9,718 bases of DNA, from contig JBGPIL010000084.1 of assembly GCA_041484905.1 (NCBI GenBank), positions 1-9,718 on the forward strand, in the 5' to 3' direction. The notes under the pieces are model-generated. The model was not told the origin of the DNA and made no database searches. It saw nothing but the letters and a program-made list of their open reading frames with translations. Below, piece after piece: positions 6,404 through 9,718 of this stretch. Position 1 is the stretch's first letter; the number at the start of each line of letters is the position of its first letter. A program made the position numbers and the translations under genes. Source of the stretch: JACQCE01 sp041484905. GTDB taxonomy: Bacteria > Nitrospirota > Nitrospiria > JACQCE01.

Positions 6404-6465
6404 GTACTCGCTCACGTTAAGGGGAGATACTCCTCTCCCCTTAACAATCCCCATCGTCCCTACGC
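6404..6465 (+). repeat. Palindromic repeat, type 1 copy, identical to the copy at 8138
   Basis: After the flank ACTCGCTCAC, the stem is GTTAAGGGGAGA (6416-6427) with TCTCCCCTTAAC (6434-6445) and loop TACTCC. The tail is AATCCCCATCGTCC. The 44 nt at 6416-6459 are identical to 8138-8181 on the other side of purD. It forms a head-to-head pair with the next unit. Confidence 0.9.
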
Positions 6466-6477
6466 AGCGTTCACCAT

Positions 6478-6535
6478 CGTAATTCCGATGGGGTTTATCA
6501 AGGGGAGAGTCGGATTCTCCCCTTGATTTCAATAA
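6478..6535 (-). repeat. Palindromic repeat, type 2 copy, downstream of purD
   Basis: The head CGTAATTCCGATGGGG leads to a 12-bp stem, 6497-6508 with 6516-6527 (ATCAAGGGGAGA), and loop GTCGGAT. The outer end is TTTCAATAAACC. It lies 40 nt past the purD stop on the purD transcript and is inverted relative to the preceding type 1 copy. Confidence 0.9.
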
Positions 6536-6574
6536 ACCGGAGGGGAACGCTCTCCCGTAATATGAGCAAGCAGC

Positions 6575-7858
6575 TTATATGAGCGGAATACTCCGCGCCC
6601 CGATATCCCGCCGAAACTGTTTCCCCTGAAACTGCACAACGTCAACCGCCCGATAGGCCCGATCGAGCGCAGCCCGGAGCGTGGTCGCCTGCGCGGCCAC
6701 ACCGAAGACCCGGCCACCGTGTGTGACCACGCGATCGTTCACCATCGCCGTCCCGGCGTGAAACACCTGCACCCCGTCCATTGCACCCGCCTCGGCCAGG
6801 CCCGTCACCGGCCGGCCCAGGATCGGCGCATCGGGATAGCCTTCAGAAGCCAACACGATACAGACACCGCTCCCGTCCCGCCACTGCACGTCCGAAGCCT
6901 TCAACCGTCCATGCGCGAGCGCATCGCACAGCTCCACGAAGTCGCTCGCCAGCAGCGGCAGCACCGCCTGCGCTTCCGGATCGCCCAACCGGCAGTTGAA
7001 CTCCAACACATAGGGGCCGTCCCGGCAGAGCATCAACCCGGCGTAGATGACGCCCTGGTAGTCGATCCCGGAACGGGTCAGCTCCGCCAGCAACGGCTGA
7101 AACACCTCCCGTTCCACGCGCGCGAGCAGCGCCGGCGTCATAAACGGCACCGGCGCATAGGCGCCCATCCCGCCGGTGTTCGGCCCCTGGCCGCCGTCGA
7201 GCAATGGCTTGTGATCCTGCGCGGGCACCAGCGGCACGATCGTCCGGCCGTCCGTGATCGCCATGCAGGTCACCTCGTCGCCGGCTAAAAACTGTTCGAT
7301 CAGGATACGATGCCCCGCCTCCCCGAGCACGCCGGCGGTCATGAACTGTTCGATTGCTCGAATCGCCTCCTGCGACGACCGGGCAATCACCACGCCCTTC
7401 CCTTGCGCCAAACCATCCGCTTTGATCACGACGGGCATCGGCCGGTTCTTCACATAATCGATGGCGGGGCCCGCGGCATCGAAGACCACAGCGGCCGCTG
7501 TCGGGATCTTCGCGCGTGTCATCAGCTCCTTGGCAAACTGTTTGCTGCTTTCGATCCGGGCCGCAGCGGCCGACGGCCCAACCACGGGAGATCCAATCGC
7601 CCGCAACCGGTCGGCCAGTCCCATCGCCAGCGGTTTCTCCGGCCCGATCACGGTCAGGTCGATCCGTTCGGATTGGACCAGGCGAACCAGCCCGTCGATA
7701 TCGTCCGACGGAATCGGCACACAGCGAGCCAATTTGGTCATGCCGGGATTGCCCGGCGCGCACAAGAGCTGTGGACGGGATCGACTGCGAGACAGCGCCC
7801 AGACAAGCGCATGCTCGCGGCCGCCTCCGCCGATTACAAGAATCTTTGTTCCACTCAT
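6575..7858 (-). CDS. purD: Phosphoribosylamine-glycine ligase
   Basis: PurD (GAR synthetase) joins glycine to 5-phosphoribosylamine using ATP, the second step of purine synthesis. The protein is 427 aa, full length. The N-terminal dinucleotide-like loop VIGGGGREHAL covers 8-18. The ATP-grasp core has KADGLAQGKGVV (146-157), DHK (215-217), GPNTGGMGAY (225-234) and the metal/ATP motif EFNCRLGDPE (286-295). The C-terminal domain is present (about 330-427). The ATG at 7858 matches family starts. A TTG at 7867 is in frame but adds only three residues. No Shine-Dalgarno is visible before either, and a repeat stem starts 17 nt upstream. Gaps of 438 nt to purH and 296 nt to purE are filled by repeats. 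Confidence 0.96.
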   Translation of the reverse strand: MSGTKILVIGGGGREHALVWALSRSRSRPQLLCAPGNPGMTKLARCVPIPSDDIDGLVRLVQSERIDLTVIGPEKPLAMGLADRLRAIGSPVVGPSAAAARIESSKQFAKELMTRAKIPTAAAVVFDAAGPAIDYVKNRPMPVVIKADGLAQGKGVVIARSSQEAIRAIEQFMTAGVLGEAGHRILIEQFLAGDEVTCMAITDGRTIVPLVPAQDHKPLLDGGQGPNTGGMGAYAPVPFMTPALLARVEREVFQPLLAELTRSGIDYQGVIYAGLMLCRDGPYVLEFNCRLGDPEAQAVLPLLASDFVELCDALAHGRLKASDVQWRDGSGVCIVLASEGYPDAPILGRPVTGLAEAGAMDGVQVFHAGTAMVNDRVVTHGGRVFGVAAQATTLRAALDRAYRAVDVVQFQGKQFRRDIGARSIPLI

Positions 7859-7866
7859 GCTACGCA

Positions 7867-7915
7867 ATCATTCAAGTCAGGGGGAGCCTCTAGCTCCCCC
7901 TGACAACCCCCATTG
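7867..7915 (+). repeat. Palindromic repeat, type 1 copy, in the purD leader
   Basis: The stem is GTCAGGGGGAGC (7876-7887) with GCTCCCCCTGAC (7893-7904), 12 bp perfect, and loop CTCTA. The tail is AACCCCCATTGG. The outer flank is CAATCATTCAAG, a degraded form of the usual CACTCGCTCAAG. Its left arm ends 17 nt upstream of the purD ATG on the minus strand. Confidence 0.88.
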
Positions 7916-7949
7916 GTTGTTGGACGCGTGCCGCCCATTTTCTCTTCAT

Positions 7950-8009
7950 CGTGTATCTCCGATGGGGATAATCAAGGGGAGAGCTGGATTCTCCCCTTGA
8001 TTCCAATAG
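7950..8009 (-). repeat. Palindromic repeat, type 2 copy, purD-purH gap
   Basis: The head CGTGTATCTCCGATGGGG leads to AATCAAGGGGAG (7970-7981) with CTCCCCTTGATT (7991-8002), extendable by one A-T pair, with an AGCTGGATT loop. The outer end is CCAATAG. It is head to head with the type 1 copy at 7876, at a wider spacing than other pairs. Confidence 0.9.
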
Positions 8010-8015
8010 CCAGCC

Positions 8016-8106
8016 GCTAGCTCCCCCTGATTATTTATCTGTGGGGGTCCGTGCGGTGCAGCCGCTCCTCCGATACCCCCACGCCCCCGGCCCCATCGCC
8101 CGTACG
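8016..8106 (+). repeat. Rearranged repeat copy carrying a second hairpin type
   Basis: It starts with an isolated arm, GCTAGCTCCCCCTGATTAT (8016-8034), that has no complementary arm beside it. A different hairpin follows: GTGGGGGT (8041-8048) with ACCCCCAC (8075-8082), with GCGG/CCGC nested inside. The unit ends with the type 1 tail CCCCATCGCCCGTACG. The inner hairpin, read on the minus strand, matches the insert in the copy next to purH (GGGGGTATCGGAGGA compared with GGGGGCATCGGAGGA). Confidence 0.7.
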
Positions 8107-8125
8107 TTTGTTCCGCTCGTGCACA

Positions 8126-8187
8126 GCACTCGCTTAAGTTAAGGGGAGATACTCCTCTCCCCTTAACAATCCCCATCGTCCGTACGC
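8126..8187 (+). repeat. Palindromic repeat, type 1 copy, identical to the copy at 6416
   Basis: The flank CACTCGCTTAA leads to stem GTTAAGGGGAGA (8138-8149) with TCTCCCCTTAAC (8156-8167) and loop TACTCC. The tail is AATCCCCATCGTCC. Positions 8138-8181 match 6416-6459 exactly, and the flanks are also similar (TTCCGCTCGT upstream, TACGC downstream). Confidence 0.9.
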
Positions 8188-8189
8188 CT

Positions 8190-8297
8190 CGTATCTCCGA
8201 TGGGGGTGATCAGGGGGAGAGCTGGGGTATGGGGGCATCGGAGGACGCTCTTCGCTTCCGCACGGGCCCCCATTTACAATCACCTCTCCCCCCGATC
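8190..8297 (-). repeat. Type 2 repeat with a nested hairpin in its loop, touching the purH stop
   Basis: The head CGTATCTCCGATGGGGG and left arm GATCAGGGGGAGAG (8208-8221) are normal. The matching right arm CTCTCCCCCCGATC lies far away at 8284-8297, with 13 of 14 pairs formed. After the usual AGCTGG loop start, an extra hairpin ATGGGGGC (8229-8236) / GCCCCCAT (8266-8273) is inserted. The foot of the outer stem includes the last base of the purH stop codon. Confidence 0.8.
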
Positions 8298-9718
8298 TAA
8301 TGCCGGAAGTGACGCATGCCGGTCAGGACCATCGCCAGGCCATGCTCGTTGGCCGCTGCGACAACCTCTTCATCCCTGATTGATCCTCCGGGCTGGATAA
8401 TTGCCGTAATCCCCTGCTTGGCCGCCTCATCGATCCCGTCCCGAAAGGGGAAAAACGCGTCCGACGCCATCACGGTGCCGGCCAGGGGACACTGCGCCTT
8501 CATCGCGCCCAGCCGGACCGAGTCGACCCGGCTCATCTGGCCGGCGCCGATCCCGATCGTCTGACCGGGTTTGGCGTAGATGATCGCGTTCGATTTGACA
8601 TGCTTGGCGACAATCCAGGCAAACGCCATCGCCTCGTATTCATCGGCCGTGGGGCGGCGCGTGGTGGCCACGGTCAGTGTCGTCACATCGTCGATCCGGC
8701 CCAGGTCACGCTCCTGGAGCAGCAGTCCGCCGACGATCCGCTTGAAATCAAACCAGGCGGGAGCGGCGCCGGCGATCTGACCGAGCGGGCCGACGGCCAG
8801 CAACCGCACCGCCGGCTTTGCTTTCAGGACGGTCAGCGCCTCTTGGGAAAAATCAGGCGCGATCACCACCTCCACGAACGTCGACGCCAGTTCCTTGGCC
8901 GTCGCTTCATCAACCGTCTCGTTGCAGGCGATCACCCCGCCGAAGGCGGAGATCGGATCGGTCGCCCTGGCCTTGCGGTAACTCTCCACCAACCGCTCGT
9001 CCATGGCCGCGCCGCAGGGATTGTTGTGCTTGATGATGACGGTCGCCGTCCCGGAAAATTCCTTCACCAGCTCCAACGCCGCATTGGCATCCAGCAAATT
9101 ATTAAACGACAATTCCTTGCCCTGTAGTTGCCGCGCACGGGCCACTGACGGTTCGGTTGTCCCAATCTCCCGATAGAACGCGGCCAATTGATGCGGGTTC
9201 TCGCCGTATCGAAGCGGATGGGCTTTTTCAAACTGCAGATGGAGCATCTGGGGAAAGTGCGTCCCTTCCTCGCCGTCCAATTGATCAAAGTAGCGGGCGA
9301 TAATCCCGTCATAGCGGGCCGTATGGGCAAACGCCTTGCGCGCCAGGCGGCGGCGTGTCGACAGACGCAGCGCGCCCTTCAATTCGGTCAGTTCCTGACG
9401 CAGCGCCTCATAATCGGCCGGGTCGACGACCACGGCGACATCACGGTGATTTTTAGCGGCCGAACGGACCATTGACGGCCCGCCGATGTCGATCTGCTCG
9501 ATGATCTCGTCCGGCGTGGCGCCGGGCGTGCGCAGCGTCTCCTCAAACGGATAAAGATTGACGATGACCAGATCGATCGGCGCGATCCCCTGCTCCTGCA
9601 TCTGCCGCTGGTGCGCGGGATTGTCGCGAAGGGCCAGCAGGCCGCCGTGGATCTTCGGGTGCAGCGTTTTGACCCGTCCGTCGAACAGCTCGGGCGAGCC
9701 GGTTACCTCCGCCACGTC
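8297..9718 (-). CDS. purH: Bifunctional AICAR transformylase/IMP cyclohydrolase, N-terminus cut by window edge
   Basis: PurH performs the last two steps to IMP: formylation of AICAR with 10-formyl-THF, then cyclisation. About 473 codons are visible, and the frame is open to the right edge (GAC at 9718). An apparent GTG start at 9715 is internal, since the family continues upstream; roughly 45-50 residues should be missing. The cyclohydrolase domain shows DGRVKTLHPKIHGG, VNLYPFEET and GGPSMVRSAAKNHRDV. The transformylase domain shows KHNNPCGAA with the catalytic Lys-His, then GIGAGQMSRVDS. The C-terminus is complete (GSIRDEEVV, then TGMRHFRH). The TAG stop is contiguous with a repeat hairpin. 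It is read before purD in the same direction, 438 nt away. Confidence 0.96.
   Translation of the reverse strand, partial: DVAEVTGSPELFDGRVKTLHPKIHGGLLALRDNPAHQRQMQEQGIAPIDLVIVNLYPFEETLRTPGATPDEIIEQIDIGGPSMVRSAAKNHRDVAVVVDPADYEALRQELTELKGALRLSTRRRLARKAFAHTARYDGIIARYFDQLDGEEGTHFPQMLHLQFEKAHPLRYGENPHQLAAFYREIGTTEPSVARARQLQGKELSFNNLLDANAALELVKEFSGTATVIIKHNNPCGAAMDERLVESYRKARATDPISAFGGVIACNETVDEATAKELASTFVEVVIAPDFSQEALTVLKAKPAVRLLAVGPLGQIAGAAPAWFDFKRIVGGLLLQERDLGRIDDVTTLTVATTRRPTADEYEAMAFAWIVAKHVKSNAIIYAKPGQTIGIGAGQMSRVDSVRLGAMKAQCPLAGTVMASDAFFPFRDGIDEAAKQGITAIIQPGGSIRDEEVVAAANEHGLAMVLTGMRHFRH

Noticed and set aside
6279..6574. Purine riboswitch or PurR-type operator before purE
   Set aside because: The gap is accounted for by three repeat copies and the ribosome site. 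I see no three-way junction with the conserved purine-aptamer loops and no second operator-like palindrome.
6843..7763. 306-aa minus-strand open frame and a 189-aa plus-strand frame over purD
   Set aside because: Both lie over purD in other frames, have low-complexity Arg/Ala/Gly-rich composition typical of GC-rich shadow frames, and show no family motif.
2074..8297. CRISPR array
   Set aside because: The copies are palindromic, occur in both orientations, have irregular spacing and are spread between genes. There are no unique spacers of constant length and no cas genes.

Overview
The window is a GC-rich bacterial chromosome segment made of housekeeping genes. Between them lies a dense family of short palindromic repeats. 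No mobile-element, phage or CRISPR genes are visible. The gene complement and order (rsmD, coaD, a class I aminotransferase, a FmdB zinc ribbon, a YrdC/Sua5 protein, then purE, purD, purH), plus a small CxxC...CxxC protein, look like Nitrospira or a close relative in Nitrospirota. That assignment is from memory of such genomes, not from a search.

Layout. Positions 1-169 hold no gene I can support. radC (minus) is followed by a divergently transcribed small zinc-ribbon protein. That gene converges exactly on a minus-strand lipoprotein gene driven by a perfect consensus sigma70 promoter. A plus-strand block follows: rsmD, coaD and a PLP aminotransferase, the last two overlapping by 4 bp, then fmdB. 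fmdB converges, with a 6-bp overlap, on a minus-strand block read purH > purD > purE > tsaC. This holds three de novo purine genes and a threonylcarbamoyl-AMP synthase. purH runs off the right edge.

Repeats. The gaps before rsmD, before fmdB, between purE and purD, and between purD and purH hold about ten copies of an imperfect palindrome. Its stem is TCARGGGGAG/CTCCCCYTGA, with a CCCCATCG tail on one side only. Two subtypes recur head to head, giving BIME/REPIN-like arrays. Stem variants change on both arms together. One copy has a second hairpin in its loop and has a related inverted copy nearby. Repeat stems lie 4 nt from the rsmD start, 17 nt from the purD start, and touch the purH stop codon. 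No RAYT-type transposase is in the window. This repeat system is the most unusual content here; the genes themselves are ordinary.

Functional picture. The minus cluster makes IMP (PurD early, PurE mid-pathway, PurH the last two steps) together with a tRNA t6A enzyme. The plus block joins 16S rRNA methylation, coenzyme A synthesis and amino-acid transamination.
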